Below are positions 37,431 through 47,624 of a stretch of 64,000 nt of DNA, piece after piece (within the stretch, counting starts at the first letter, position 1; each line of letters begins with the position of its first letter). The position numbers and the translations under genes were made by a program. The DNA is from Deinococcus gobiensis I-0. GTDB taxonomy: Bacteria > Deinococcota > Deinococci > Deinococcales > Deinococcaceae. The stretch lies in assembly GCF_000252445.1 (NCBI RefSeq), contig NC_017805.1:186001-250000 (forward strand). The letters are read 5' to 3'. The notes beneath the pieces were generated by a model that saw nothing but the letters and a program-made list of their open reading frames with translations, had not been told where the DNA came from and ran no database searches.

Positions 37431-40352
37431 TTAGGGGCCGGGGCGTTGCGGAGGCGTTGCATCCCCCAGGCCCGCTGCGGCCCTGGCCTGCTCGCGCCGG
37501 GCGAGGCGCAGGCGGTCGAGCGCGGCGGCGAACAGGCTCTGGCCCGCCTCGTCCAGGCTGGCTTCGGCGAGTTCGAGGCCCTGGGTGGCGTAGTCCAGGG
37601 CGTCTTCTGTGCGGGCGGCCCCCTCGGCCAGCAGCAGCAGGTTGCTTAGGCTCAGTTTCCACAGCCGCAGGTTCTGGGCGCTGCGGGCCACCCCCAGGGC
37701 CGCGAGCAGCGCCGCCTGGGCCTCGGGCCTCCGGCCGGCCTGTTCGAGCAGTCCCGCGTGCGCGAGGTGCGAGACGATCAGGCCGCCGCTGTTGCCCAGG
37801 GCCCCGAAGGCCCGCAGCGCCTCGGCCACGTGGGTCAGGCCCAGCGGCAGGTCGTCCAGGGCCGCCGCCGCGCGCGCCAGGCTGCCGTGGACATTGGCCG
37901 CCAGCAGGCTGCCGGGAACCAGCTCCGGCTCGGCCAGCAGCGCCAGCAGCGCCGCCGCCGCTTCCTCGGGGCGGCCCAGGTCGGTGAGCATGGCGGCGCG
38001 GTCGTGCCTGAGCAGCGCCCGCTCCTCGCTCCACGGCCCGTCGGCCCAGGGCGCCCCCCGGTCGAGCGCGGCCTGCGGCTCGCCCCGCCGCCAGTGCAGG
38101 TGGCTGCGCTCGGTGACCAGCCGCAGCCACAGGTCCGGCCAGGGCTGGGGGCCGTCCAGCAGGGCCTCGGCCCGGTCCAGCTCCTGTTCCCAGGCCCCGA
38201 GCGCGTTGAGGGCCTGCCAGTGCCGGCCGCGCCACAGGTGCAGCTCGGCGCGCCCGCGCGGGTCCGGCTCGCAGCGCAGGGCGCTTTCCAGGGCGGCGAT
38301 CGCCTCGCGGTGGCCCCACAGGGCGCGGGCGCGCTCGGCGGCGCGGCGGTGCAGCGGCCCGGCGCGGCCCGGCTCGCCCGCCTCCTCCCAGTGGCGGGCC
38401 AGGGCAGCGGCCGCCTCGCCCACCCCTGGCCCATCCCCGCCGAACTGCGCGTCCAGATGCTCGGCCAGGCGGCGGTGCAGGGCGCGCTGCCGGGCCGGCG
38501 GCGTCCGGCTCACCAGCGCGAGCCGCAGCAGATCGTGTTGCAGCGCGTAGCCGGGCGGACTGCTGCCCTCCGGCACTTCCGGCACGGACCGCAGCCAGCG
38601 GTGCTCCAGCGCGGTGGTCAGCGCGGCCCCGGCCAGATGGGGCGGCAGGCCGCTGCCCACCTGCGCTGCCGCCAGCGTAAAGGGCTGCGCCTGCACGGCC
38701 GCCGCCTCCAGCAGCGCGACCACCGGCGGCCCCGCCGCGTCGAGCGGCAGCAGCAGCACGTCTGCCAGCCCGGAAGGCAATGCGCGCTCGAGCTGTTCGG
38801 GGCTCGGGGCCGCGCCTCCCGGCGCACCCAGCAGCCCGCGCGCCTCCAGCCCGCGCAGGTAGGCCAGCAGCACGTAGGGATTGCCGCCGCTCAGGCGGTG
38901 CAGCGTGTCGGCCAGCGGCGCGGCTCCGGTGTCGGCGCCGGGCAGGCGGCGCGCCGGCCCCATGGCCTCCAGCAGGAGGCCCAGCAGCCGCAACACCTGC
39001 GGGCTGCTCAGGGGCGGCACGTCGAGGCGCACCAGCCGCCCGGCGCGTTCCAGGTCGCCCAGGGTCTGGGTCAGGGCGTCGCCCGCCCGCAGCTCGCCGG
39101 GGCGCGCCGTACACAGCAGCAGGGGCGGCTGCGGCCGTGTCCGCACGCGGTCCAGCACGCGCAGCAGGACCCGCACGCTGGACGGGTCGAGCCAGTGCAG
39201 GTCGTCGAGCAGCACCGTCGACGCGCCCTCCATCAGGGCGCCCAGGGCGCGCACCAGGGCCGCCGTCAGCGCCGCCTCGCTGCCCAGGCCGCCCACGCCC
39301 GCGTGCCCGAACCCCGGCTCACCGGAGTCGGGCACGCGGCCGGGCAACGCGGCGAGGTCCGGATCGAGGGCGGCCAGGGTCGCCAGGGTCGCCGGGTCCA
39401 GCTGTCCGAGATGCGGCGAGGCGTGGCGCAGGCCGCGCAGCAGGGCGTGCAGCGGTGCGTGCCGGTGCAGCTCGGAGCCGCGCAGGGTCAGGACCGTGCC
39501 CCGGCGACGCGCGAACGCCTGCGCCAGGGCCGTCTTGCCCGCCCCCGCCTCGCCCTGGAGCAGCAGCAGTTGCCCGGGCGGGGCGGTGTCGGCCCAGGTG
39601 TCCAGTTGTGCCAGCAGCGCCTCGCGGCCCACCAGCGGCGGGGCCTGCCAGGTCCAGGGCGAGGCGGGGAGGGGGCGCGGGGGCGGGGCGGGCGGGGCCA
39701 GCTCCACCCCAAGCTGCGGCGCGAAGCCGAATTCGGCCCGGAACCTCGCGGCGAAGGCCCGCTGCACCTGCGTCGCCTCGCCCAGCTGCCCGGCCGCCAG
39801 CAGCCGGCCCACCAGACCGTCGCAGGCCGCTTCCGACAGGGGCGCAGCGGTCAGGAAGGCGCGGGCCAGCTCCATCGCCTCGCGCGCGCGGCCACTGTGG
39901 TCGAGCTGCGAGAGCCGCCCCCCGAAGGCCGAGAGCCGCAGCGCCCCGAGCCGCTCGCGCTCGGCCAGAAGCCACTCCTCGAGGTCCGGCAGGCCGCTCA
40001 GGTCGGTGCCGCACAGCAGCTCGCCCCGCCAGGCGGCCAGCGCCGAGACCCAGTCTCCGCGCTCCACGTCGCGGCGAAACTGCGCGGCGTCGCATCCGGC
40101 CTTCAGCTCGAGCACCTCTCCCTCGGCCGCCAGATAGGGCGCGAGCGGCGTCGCCCTGAGGCGGTGGACCTCCAGGCGCAGCCGGGCGCGCGGGTCGGCC
40201 TCGTCGGGGAAAAACAGCGGGCACAGGTCTTGGCGGCGCTGCGGCCCGCACAGGGCGAGATAGGTCAGCAGGGCCAGGCGCCGGGGCCGCAGCGGCAGAC
40301 GCTGCCCCGTGACCTGAACCGTAGGTGTTCCGAGAACCGACAGCACCAGCAT
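37431..40352 (-). CDS. SARP/BTAD-type transcriptional regulator with AAA ATPase and TPR-like domains
   Basis: 973 residues. An N-terminal winged-helix-like DNA-binding segment (LPLRPRRLALLTYLALCGP) is followed by a bacterial transcriptional activation domain, then an ATPase with Walker A GEAGAGKTALAQAF and Walker B STVLLDDLHWLDPSS. The C-terminal 450 residues are helical repeats of TPR type. The plan resembles large SARP/MalT-like STAND regulators that integrate ligand binding with transcription. No ligand is known. The gene downstream encodes a tiny secreted Cys protein that it may control. ATG 40352. Confidence 0.85.
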   Translation of the reverse strand: MLVLSVLGTPTVQVTGQRLPLRPRRLALLTYLALCGPQRRQDLCPLFFPDEADPRARLRLEVHRLRATPLAPYLAAEGEVLELKAGCDAAQFRRDVERGDWVSALAAWRGELLCGTDLSGLPDLEEWLLAERERLGALRLSAFGGRLSQLDHSGRAREAMELARAFLTAAPLSEAACDGLVGRLLAAGQLGEATQVQRAFAARFRAEFGFAPQLGVELAPPAPPPRPLPASPWTWQAPPLVGREALLAQLDTWADTAPPGQLLLLQGEAGAGKTALAQAFARRRGTVLTLRGSELHRHAPLHALLRGLRHASPHLGQLDPATLATLAALDPDLAALPGRVPDSGEPGFGHAGVGGLGSEAALTAALVRALGALMEGASTVLLDDLHWLDPSSVRVLLRVLDRVRTRPQPPLLLCTARPGELRAGDALTQTLGDLERAGRLVRLDVPPLSSPQVLRLLGLLLEAMGPARRLPGADTGAAPLADTLHRLSGGNPYVLLAYLRGLEARGLLGAPGGAAPSPEQLERALPSGLADVLLLPLDAAGPPVVALLEAAAVQAQPFTLAAAQVGSGLPPHLAGAALTTALEHRWLRSVPEVPEGSSPPGYALQHDLLRLALVSRTPPARQRALHRRLAEHLDAQFGGDGPGVGEAAAALARHWEEAGEPGRAGPLHRRAAERARALWGHREAIAALESALRCEPDPRGRAELHLWRGRHWQALNALGAWEQELDRAEALLDGPQPWPDLWLRLVTERSHLHWRRGEPQAALDRGAPWADGPWSEERALLRHDRAAMLTDLGRPEEAAAALLALLAEPELVPGSLLAANVHGSLARAAAALDDLPLGLTHVAEALRAFGALGNSGGLIVSHLAHAGLLEQAGRRPEAQAALLAALGVARSAQNLRLWKLSLSNLLLLAEGAARTEDALDYATQGLELAEASLDEAGQSLFAAALDRLRLARREQARAAAGLGDATPPQRPGP

Positions 40353-40455
40353 GTCCTGGCCTCCGTGCGCGGCGCGGCGGGGAGGGGTGGGGACCGCCGG
40401 CCCGGCTGGAATTCAGCTTAACAAGAGCGGCGGGGGAGCGCGCGCGTCCGGGTCC

Positions 40456-41170
<715 letters not shown>

Positions 41171-41174
<4 letters not shown>

Positions 41175-42970
41175 GCGCCCACCTCCGCACCCAGGTAGGC
41201 CTCGCGCACGGCGGCGTTGGCGCGCACCTCGCGCGGGCTGCCCTGGGCGAGTTCCTGGCCGCCGTTCATGACGACCAGGCGGTCCACCAGCCCCATCACG
41301 AGGTCCATGTCGTGCTCGACGATGAGGATGGTCACGCCCTCCTCGCGCAGTTTGCGCAGCAGCGCGGCGAGTTCGGCCTTCTCGCCGTAGCGCAGGCCCG
41401 CCGCCGGCTCGTCGAGGAGCAGGAAGGCGGGGTCGGCCACGAGCGCGCGGGCGATCTCCAGCAGGCGCTGCTGCCCCAGCGCGAGGTTGCCGGCGAGGTC
41501 GAAGGCCCGGTCGCGCAGCCCCACGCGTTCCAGTTGCGCCAGGGCGGCCTGTTGCAGCGCGGCCTCCTCGCGGCGCTCCAGGTGGAGCAGGCTGCCGAGC
41601 ATGCCGGCGCGGGCGCGGGCGTAACCGCCCATCATCGCGTTTTCGAGCAGGCTGAGTTCGGAGAACTGCTTGACGTGCTGGAAGGTCCGGCTCAGGCCCA
41701 GGCGGTGGATGGTGCGTGCGGGCAGTCGCCCGGCCGCGCGCCCCAGGACCGTCACCGCGCCCGAGGTCGCCGGGCTGACCCCGGTCACGAGGTTGAACAT
41801 GGTGCTCTTGCCCGCGCCGTTGGGGCCGATCAGGCCCACGATCTCGCCGGCGTTCACGGTGAAGCTCACGTCGTTCACCGCCCGCAGGCCGCCGAACTGC
41901 TTGACGGCGTGCTCGACCCGCAGCACCTCCATGCCCCGCGCGGGCAGGGGCCGGTGCGGGAAGGTCAGCGCCCGCGTCAGCAGCCGGGGCGGCCCGGCGG
42001 GCACGAGGCGTTCGAGCAGCGGCCACAGCCCCCGGCGTGCGAATTGCAGCGTCAGGATGATCAATATGCCCAGCGCCACGGTCTCGTAGTTGCCCGAGGT
42101 GCCCAGCAGCGCGGGCAGCAGGTCCTGCAATCCCTCGCGCAGCAGCGTGATGAGCACTGCCCCCGCCACGCCGCCCCACACGTACCCGGCCCCGCCCAGC
42201 ACGGCCATGAACAGGTACTCGATCCCCACGTTCAGGCCGAAGGGCGTGGGGTTCACGAAGCGCTGCTGGTGCGCGTACAGCCACCCCGCCGCCGAGGCGA
42301 ACACCGCCGAGAGCACGAAGACCTGCACCCGCAGCGCGAAGGTGCTCGCCCCGAAGGCCTCGGCGACCACCGTGCCGCTGCGCAGCGCCCGCATGGCCCG
42401 GCCCACGCGGCTGCTCAGCAGGAACTGCGCGGCCACGATGCCCAGCGCCAGAAAGACGAGCGCGAGGTAGGCGAAGCGGCGCGGGTCGTCGAGCGTGACC
42501 CCCAGCACCGAAACCGGCGGCAGGCCGCGCAGCCCGGTAAAGCCCCCCAGCGCGGGCGTGTTGCCGAACACGTAGTACAGGCTGATGCCCCAGGCGATGG
42601 TCGCCAGCGGCAGGTAATGCCCCTGCATCCGCAGCGTGACGAGGCCCAGGACCAGGGCGACCGCCGCCGTCACCGCCATACCGGCCGGCAGCGTCAGCCA
42701 GGGGTTCCAGCCGTGCGCGGTGGTGAGCACCGCCGTCGTGTAGGCCCCCACCCCCATGAAGGCCGCCTGCCCGAAACTGGTCAGGCCCGCGACCCCCGTC
42801 AGCAGGACCAGCCCGACCACCGTCAGTGCGGCGATGGCGATGTTGGTGAGCAGCGTGACCTGGAATTCGGGCAGCGCGAGCGGCAGCGCCAGCGCGGCGA
42901 GGCCCGCCAGCACGGCCAGCACGGTCCGGGCGGCGGGGCGGCGCGGCGCGGAGACGGCCGGGGCGCTCAT
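41171..42970 (-). CDS. Fused LivM permease - LivG ATPase
   Basis: 599 residues in one frame. Residues 1 to about 340 are a LivM-type permease with about ten helices ([40 protein letters not shown]). Residues about 350-599 are a LivG ATPase: [20 protein letters not shown], Walker [13 protein letters not shown], signature [16 protein letters not shown], Walker [13 protein letters not shown]. Fused LivMG proteins occur in some other bacteria, so this is known but uncommon. It sits between livH and livF with 4-bp overlaps on both sides. Confidence 0.88.
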
Positions 42971-44016
42971 TCCTCCTCCTCGTCGTGGTGGCGGGTGCTC
43001 AGGCTGCGCCACAGCAGCACCGGCAGGATCAGGGTGAACACGATGACTTCCTTCCACTGCGAGAGGCTGAAACTGGCGTAGCTCTCGATGAGGCCCACCA
43101 GCAGCGCGCCCACCGCCGCCGCCGGAAACGACACCAGCCCACCGATGATCGCCCCCACAAAGCCCTTGAGGCCGATGAGGAAGCCCGAGTCGTAGCCGAT
43201 GGCGATGCTCGGCCCGATGAGCAGCCCGCTGAGGGTGCCGATGAGGGCCGCGAGCGTGAAGGCCAGCGCGCCCGCCGCCTCGGGCCGGATGCCGACCAGC
43301 CGCGCGCCCAGGCGGTTGACGGCCGTGGCCCGCAGCGCCTTGCCCGCCAGCGTGCGCCCGAAGAACAGCGCCAGCCCCAGCATGAGCAGGGCCGACACCC
43401 CGATCACGAGGAGGCTCTGGAGGCTGAGAGTCACGCCGCCGATCTGGGCGTTGCCCTGCGCGAAGGCGGGCGTGCGGCTGCCCTCCGCGCCGAAGAAGGC
43501 CAGCCCCAGCCCCGTCAGGGCGAGGTGCAGGGCCACCGAGGCGATGAGCAGCACGAGCACGGTCGCGTTGCGCAGCGGCTCGAACACCACGCGGTACAGC
43601 AGCGGCCCCTGCGGCACGACCAGCAGCAGCGTCAGCAGCACCTGCACCCACAACGGCGTGCCCGCCCCGGCCAGCGCGTGCGTCACGCCCCACAGCGCGC
43701 CGCCGCCCAGCGCGGCCCACAGCACGCTCAGGCCCGCCGCGCGGCCGTCCCCGGCCCGCAGGGCGCGCACCACGTTCAGGACGGTGGCGATCAGCAGGAG
43801 GGCCAGCACGAAGTTCAGCGTGCCCGGCACCTTGCCCTGTTGCAGCGCGGCGAGGGTCAGCGCACCGAACATCACGAACTCGCCCTGCGGCACGAAGATC
43901 ACGCGGGTCACGGCGAAGACGAGCACCAGCGCCAGCGAGAGCAGCGCGTACACCGCGCCGTTCGTCAGGCCGTCGGCGGTCAGGATCGGGAAGATGGAGG
44001 GGTCGAAGATGTCCAA
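42967..44016 (-). CDS. livH: Branched-chain amino acid ABC transporter permease LivH
   Basis: 349-residue membrane protein with about eight to nine helices. [23 protein letters not shown] and [13 protein letters not shown] match the LivH opening (short parts: [15 protein letters not shown]). [20 protein letters not shown] is the cytoplasmic loop that contacts the ATPase. The start is TTG 44016, with AGGTGA 6 nt upstream. A short acidic tail (HHDEEEE) ends it, and the stop overlaps livMG. Confidence 0.88.
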   Translation of the reverse strand: MDIFDPSIFPILTADGLTNGAVYALLSLALVLVFAVTRVIFVPQGEFVMFGALTLAALQQGKVPGTLNFVLALLLIATVLNVVRALRAGDGRAAGLSVLWAALGGGALWGVTHALAGAGTPLWVQVLLTLLLVVPQGPLLYRVVFEPLRNATVLVLLIASVALHLALTGLGLAFFGAEGSRTPAFAQGNAQIGGVTLSLQSLLVIGVSALLMLGLALFFGRTLAGKALRATAVNRLGARLVGIRPEAAGALAFTLAALIGTLSGLLIGPSIAIGYDSGFLIGLKGFVGAIIGGLVSFPAAAVGALLVGLIESYASFSLSQWKEVIVFTLILPVLLWRSLSTRHHDEEEE

Positions 44017-44166
44017 GGCTCACCTGAAAGGGGGTTATGGGGCGGGGAGGAGGAGGAGTGGAAAATGCGGAGGAAGAGGGAGCAACGTTCAGCCTTTCCG
44101 GCAGCAACGATCAGGCCGTGAGGCGTGAGGGTTCTCGCCGCCCACTCCCCACGACCCATTTCCCCC

Positions 44167-45303
44167 TTACTTCAGCAGCTTCCAGGTGCCGTTCACGACC
44201 TGCACCATCACGCGGCTGCGGGCGTCCAGGCCCAGGTGGTCGGAGGGACCGTAGTTGAAGATGCCGTGCGCGCCGATCACGTTGCGCGTGCCCTCGATGG
44301 CGTCGCGCAGCGCCGAGCGGAACTCGGGCGTGCCGGGCTTGGCCTTTTTCAGCGCCTGGGGAATGGCCTTCTGCATGACCAGCCCCGCGTCCCACAGGTG
44401 GGCGCCGAAGGTCGAGACGCTGCCCTGGCCGTACTTGCCCTCGTACAGGTTCACGTAGGCCAGCCCGACCTTGCGGTTGGGGTTGGTGGCGGGCAGCTGG
44501 TCGGCCACGAGCACCGGCCCGGCGGGCAGGATCGCGCCCTCGACGTCCTTGCCGCCCACCCGCAGGAAGTCCGCGTTGGCGACCCCGTGCGTCTGATAGA
44601 TCTTGCCGGCGTAGCCCCGGTCCTTCAGGGCCTTCTGCGGCAGCACGGCCGGCACGCCCGACGCCCCGATGAGCACGGCGTCGGGGCGCGCGGCGACCAC
44701 CTTGAGCACCTGCCCGGTCACGCTCGTGTCGGTGCGGGCATAGCGCTCGGTGGCGACCACCTTGAGGCCGCGCGCCGCCGCCGACTTCTGCAACTCGGCC
44801 AGCCAGCCCTCGCCGTAGGCGTCGTTGAAGCCGATGTACCCGACCGTCTTGACCCCGGTGCTCGCCATATGGGCCACGATGGCCGCCGCCATCAGCGCGT
44901 CGGTCTGCGGGGTCTTGAACACCCACGAGCGCCGCGCGTCCACCGGCTTGATGATGCTCTCGGAGGCCGCCAGCGAGATCATCGGGGTCTTGCTCTCGGC
45001 AGCCACGTCGATCATCGCCAGGGAGGCCGGGGTGGTCGTCGTGCCGATCAGGAGGTCCACCTTGTTCTCCTGCACCAGCTTGCGCGCGGCCGTCACGGCG
45101 GCGGTGGTGTCCGAGGCGTCGTCGAGGATGGTGTACACGATCTTCTGACCCGCGATGGTCTGGGGCAGCAGCGCGACCGTGTTGCGCTCGGGGATACCCA
45201 GGCTGGCGGCGGGGCCGGTGCCCGAGACGATGACCCCCACGCGCACGTCGGCGAGGGCGGTGGCGGAGCAGGCGAGAACAGCAGTCAGCAGCAGACGCTT
45301 CAT
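44167..45303 (-). CDS. Branched-chain amino acid-type substrate-binding protein
   Basis: 378 residues with a signal peptide (MKRLLLTAVLACSATALA) and a type I periplasmic binding fold: VRVGVIVSGTGPAASLG, TAARKLVQENKVDLLIG, IGFNDAYGEGWLAEL and YQTHGVANADFLR. The strong GGAGGT before ATG 45303 fixes the start. It leads the liv operon. Such proteins bind Leu/Ile/Val or other small organics, including amides and aromatics; the ligand cannot be told from sequence. A 150-bp gap separates it from livH. Confidence 0.9.
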   Translation of the reverse strand: MKRLLLTAVLACSATALADVRVGVIVSGTGPAASLGIPERNTVALLPQTIAGQKIVYTILDDASDTTAAVTAARKLVQENKVDLLIGTTTTPASLAMIDVAAESKTPMISLAASESIIKPVDARRSWVFKTPQTDALMAAAIVAHMASTGVKTVGYIGFNDAYGEGWLAELQKSAAARGLKVVATERYARTDTSVTGQVLKVVAARPDAVLIGASGVPAVLPQKALKDRGYAGKIYQTHGVANADFLRVGGKDVEGAILPAGPVLVADQLPATNPNRKVGLAYVNLYEGKYGQGSVSTFGAHLWDAGLVMQKAIPQALKKAKPGTPEFRSALRDAIEGTRNVIGAHGIFNYGPSDHLGLDARSRVMVQVVNGTWKLLK

Positions 45304-45430
45304 AGGGCAGACCTCCGGAACGCAACGGGCCTGACCCCGGATTCGGGCCAGGACGCAGGATTGTGGGTGCCTGGAATCTAGCAGACCGGGGCGGCCACGA
45401 CGGACCGGTACGCCGCCCGTCACGCCGCCT

Positions 45431-45457
45431 GGCCCCCCTCCGGTGCGGAGGGGGGCC
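45431..45457 (-). terminator. Terminator between the GGDEF gene and the liv operon
   Basis: GGCCCCCCTCC (45431-45441) and GGAGGGGGGCC (45447-45457), a perfect 11-bp stem with a GGTGC loop, 29 bp after the GGDEF stop. Confidence 0.8.
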
Positions 45458-45486
45458 AGACAGAGACGGCACTGGGGATCCGGCGT

Positions 45487-46347
45487 TCAGGCGTTCTTGC
45501 GCAGGGGGAGCCACGTCAGGGCGGGCCACAGCAGGGCCGGGCCCTCCGCAGGGCGGGCCGCCGGCTGTTCCTGGGCGCGGGCGACCTGGGCGGCCTGCGT
45601 GCCGCGCCGGCGCTTCTTGACCCCGGCCAGACGGGCGTCGGCGCTGCGGAGCAGCTCGCTCAGCGTGCAACCGTCCTCGGGCGCGGCGGCCAGCCCATAG
45701 GAGAAGCTGCGCGGCGCGGCTCCGCGCGGGCGGGGGCCCGGCACCTGCGCGGCGAGGTGGCGGGCGAACTGCGCCTGTACCCGCCCCAGCTCGCCTGCGC
45801 CCAGGCGGCCGGGCGCGCACACCACGAACTCGTCGCCGCCCAGGCGATAGGCCCGCGCCCCCCAGCCCGGGGCGGCGGCCGCGAGCAGTTTGGCCAGCGC
45901 GCACAGCGCGGCGTCGCCCGCCTCGTGGCCCAGGGTGTCGTTGACCTCCTTGAACCCGTCCACGTCCAGCAGGGCCAGGGTGCCGACCGGGGCCGACGCC
46001 GCGTCGAGGGCCAGGGCGCGGCGGTCTTCCAGGCCCGTCAGCGGGTCCTGATATTCGGCCTGGAGGTCCAGCACCAGCGCCAGACGTGAGCCGTCGGGCC
46101 GGGTGCCGAAATGCAGGCGACAGACCCGCGCGTCCGTGTCCCAGGCAGTCCCGCCGCGTCCGAGGCGGCGCACGTGCGCGCCGTCCGGCAGGTGCGTGAG
46201 GTCCGGACGGCCGGCGAGCGGCAGGTCCGGCCCGAAGGCGCGCACGAAGGCCGCGTTGGGCCGGGGCGCCACCTCTGCCCAGCGTGAGGGCCACAGCAGG
46301 GCGGGCAGCGGCAGATGCTCGAAGGTCCAGTCGTCGGGGGAATTCAA
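45487..46347 (-). CDS. GGDEF-domain diguanylate cyclase
   Basis: 286 residues. An N-terminal PAS-like region of about 100 residues (LPALLWPSRWAEVAPRPNAAF, short part LPALLWPSRW) is followed by a GGDEF domain: DPLTGLEDRRAL, LLDVDGFKEVNDTLGHEAGD and the active-site loop YRLGGDEFVV. GGDEF is intact, so c-di-GMP synthesis is likely. A Lys/Arg- and Ala-rich tail follows. It might counterbalance the HD-GYP protein of the first 9 kb. Confidence 0.88.
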   Translation of the reverse strand: MNSPDDWTFEHLPLPALLWPSRWAEVAPRPNAAFVRAFGPDLPLAGRPDLTHLPDGAHVRRLGRGGTAWDTDARVCRLHFGTRPDGSRLALVLDLQAEYQDPLTGLEDRRALALDAASAPVGTLALLDVDGFKEVNDTLGHEAGDAALCALAKLLAAAAPGWGARAYRLGGDEFVVCAPGRLGAGELGRVQAQFARHLAAQVPGPRPRGAAPRSFSYGLAAAPEDGCTLSELLRSADARLAGVKKRRRGTQAAQVARAQEQPAARPAEGPALLWPALTWLPLRKNA

Positions 46348-46624
46348 GGGCGTCTCCTCGGTAGGAAAAAGGAAAGGAATGAATCTTGTAAGACCAGTGT
46401 GATGACCAGGCGTTAATGCAGCGTTATCTCTCGGGGCACGGAGCTGACGGAGGCTTCATCTGAGGGGGCGGGGCGTCCCGAACATGAAGGAACTGTGGGC
46501 CGACCTGTCACCCTGCACACCCTTTTCGCACGCGTGGCCCCTACCTTTAAACGTTGAATGCCGGCCTTTCCGGTTCCGGCCTCTCCCCTCCTTCACCGTT
46601 CCCATCCTTCTTCTGGAGACCCCC
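46348..46624. promoter_or_regulatory. Divergent region between the GGDEF gene and the osmoprotectant operon
   Basis: About 280 bp with no gene. It is less GC-rich around 46370-46430. A TANNNT-like TACCTT lies about 46542-46547 before osmF. I found no strong dyad. Confidence 0.3.
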
Positions 46625-47539
46625 ATGAAACGACTGTCCTCCCTTCTGCTGACCCTGAGCGCCGCCGCCCTGGTCGGCACCGCCGCCGCCAAGCCCATCG
46701 TGGTGGGCAGTAAACTCGACCCCGAGGCGCAGGTGCTGGGCCAGATGATCCTGCTGACCCTGAAGAATGCCGGGCTGGACGTGACCGACAAGACCTCGCT
46801 GGGCGACACGGGCGTGCTGCGCAAGGCCATCGCCTCCGGCGAGGTGGACGTGTACCCCGAATACACCGGCAACGCGGTGTACCTGTTTCCCGAGGCCAAG
46901 ATCACCCCGGCGCAGGCGGGCAACCCCACCCAGATCCTGGTGCTGGCGCGCCGTCTGGACGCCCCCAAGGGCATCACCTGGCTCAACCCCGCCAACGTGA
47001 ACAACACCTGGGTCATCTCGGTGCCCCAGAAGCTCGCGCAGGCGAACAAACTGACGAGCGTGGCCGATCTGGCGCGTTACGTCAAGGGCGGCGGCACCTT
47101 CAAGATCGCGGGCAGCCCCGAGTACTTCAACCGCCCCGATACCTTCCCGGCCTTCGAGAAGGCCTACGGCTTCAAGCTCACGGCCGCCCAGAAGCTCGTG
47201 CTGGCCGGGGCCACCCCGCCCCAGACCCAGCAGGCCGCCTCGGCCGGCACCAACGGCGTGAACGGCGCGATGGCCTACGGCACCGACGGCACCCTGAGCG
47301 CCCTGAACCTCGTCGCGCTGACCGACCCCAAGGGTGCGCAGGCCGTGTACCAGCCTGCCCCCATCATCCGCACCAGCGTCCTGAAGGCCAACCCGCAGAT
47401 CGCCGGGCTGCTGAACAAGGTGTTCGCTACGCTGGACGCCTCCACCATGCAGCGCCTGAACGGTCAGGTGGCCCTCGAAGGCCGCACGGCCAGCGACGTG
47501 GCCGCCGCGTACCTCAAGAGCAAGAACCTCATCAAGTGA
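46625..47539 (+). CDS. osmF: Osmoprotectant (betaine/choline-type) substrate-binding protein, OsmF/YehZ-like
   Basis: 304 residues with a signal peptide (MKRLSSLLLTLSAAALVGTA). The OpuAC-type fold starts IVVGSKLDPEAQVLGQMILL; VDVYPEYTGNAVYLF carries ligand-binding aromatic residues, and FKIAGSPEYFNRPDTFPAF follows. The size equals E. coli YehZ/OsmF, and the three genes after it match YehY, YehX and YehW in size and order. ATG 46625 has GGAG upstream; the frame extends further upstream without support. Confidence 0.88.
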   Translation: MKRLSSLLLTLSAAALVGTAAAKPIVVGSKLDPEAQVLGQMILLTLKNAGLDVTDKTSLGDTGVLRKAIASGEVDVYPEYTGNAVYLFPEAKITPAQAGNPTQILVLARRLDAPKGITWLNPANVNNTWVISVPQKLAQANKLTSVADLARYVKGGGTFKIAGSPEYFNRPDTFPAFEKAYGFKLTAAQKLVLAGATPPQTQQAASAGTNGVNGAMAYGTDGTLSALNLVALTDPKGAQAVYQPAPIIRTSVLKANPQIAGLLNKVFATLDASTMQRLNGQVALEGRTASDVAAAYLKSKNLIK

Positions 47540-47624
47540 ACCGGGGGGAACAGGGGGCGGGCCAGACCGGATGGCCCGCCCTTCCCCTTGGCGCTCGGCC
47601 GGACGACGGCGGGAGGACGCCCCC

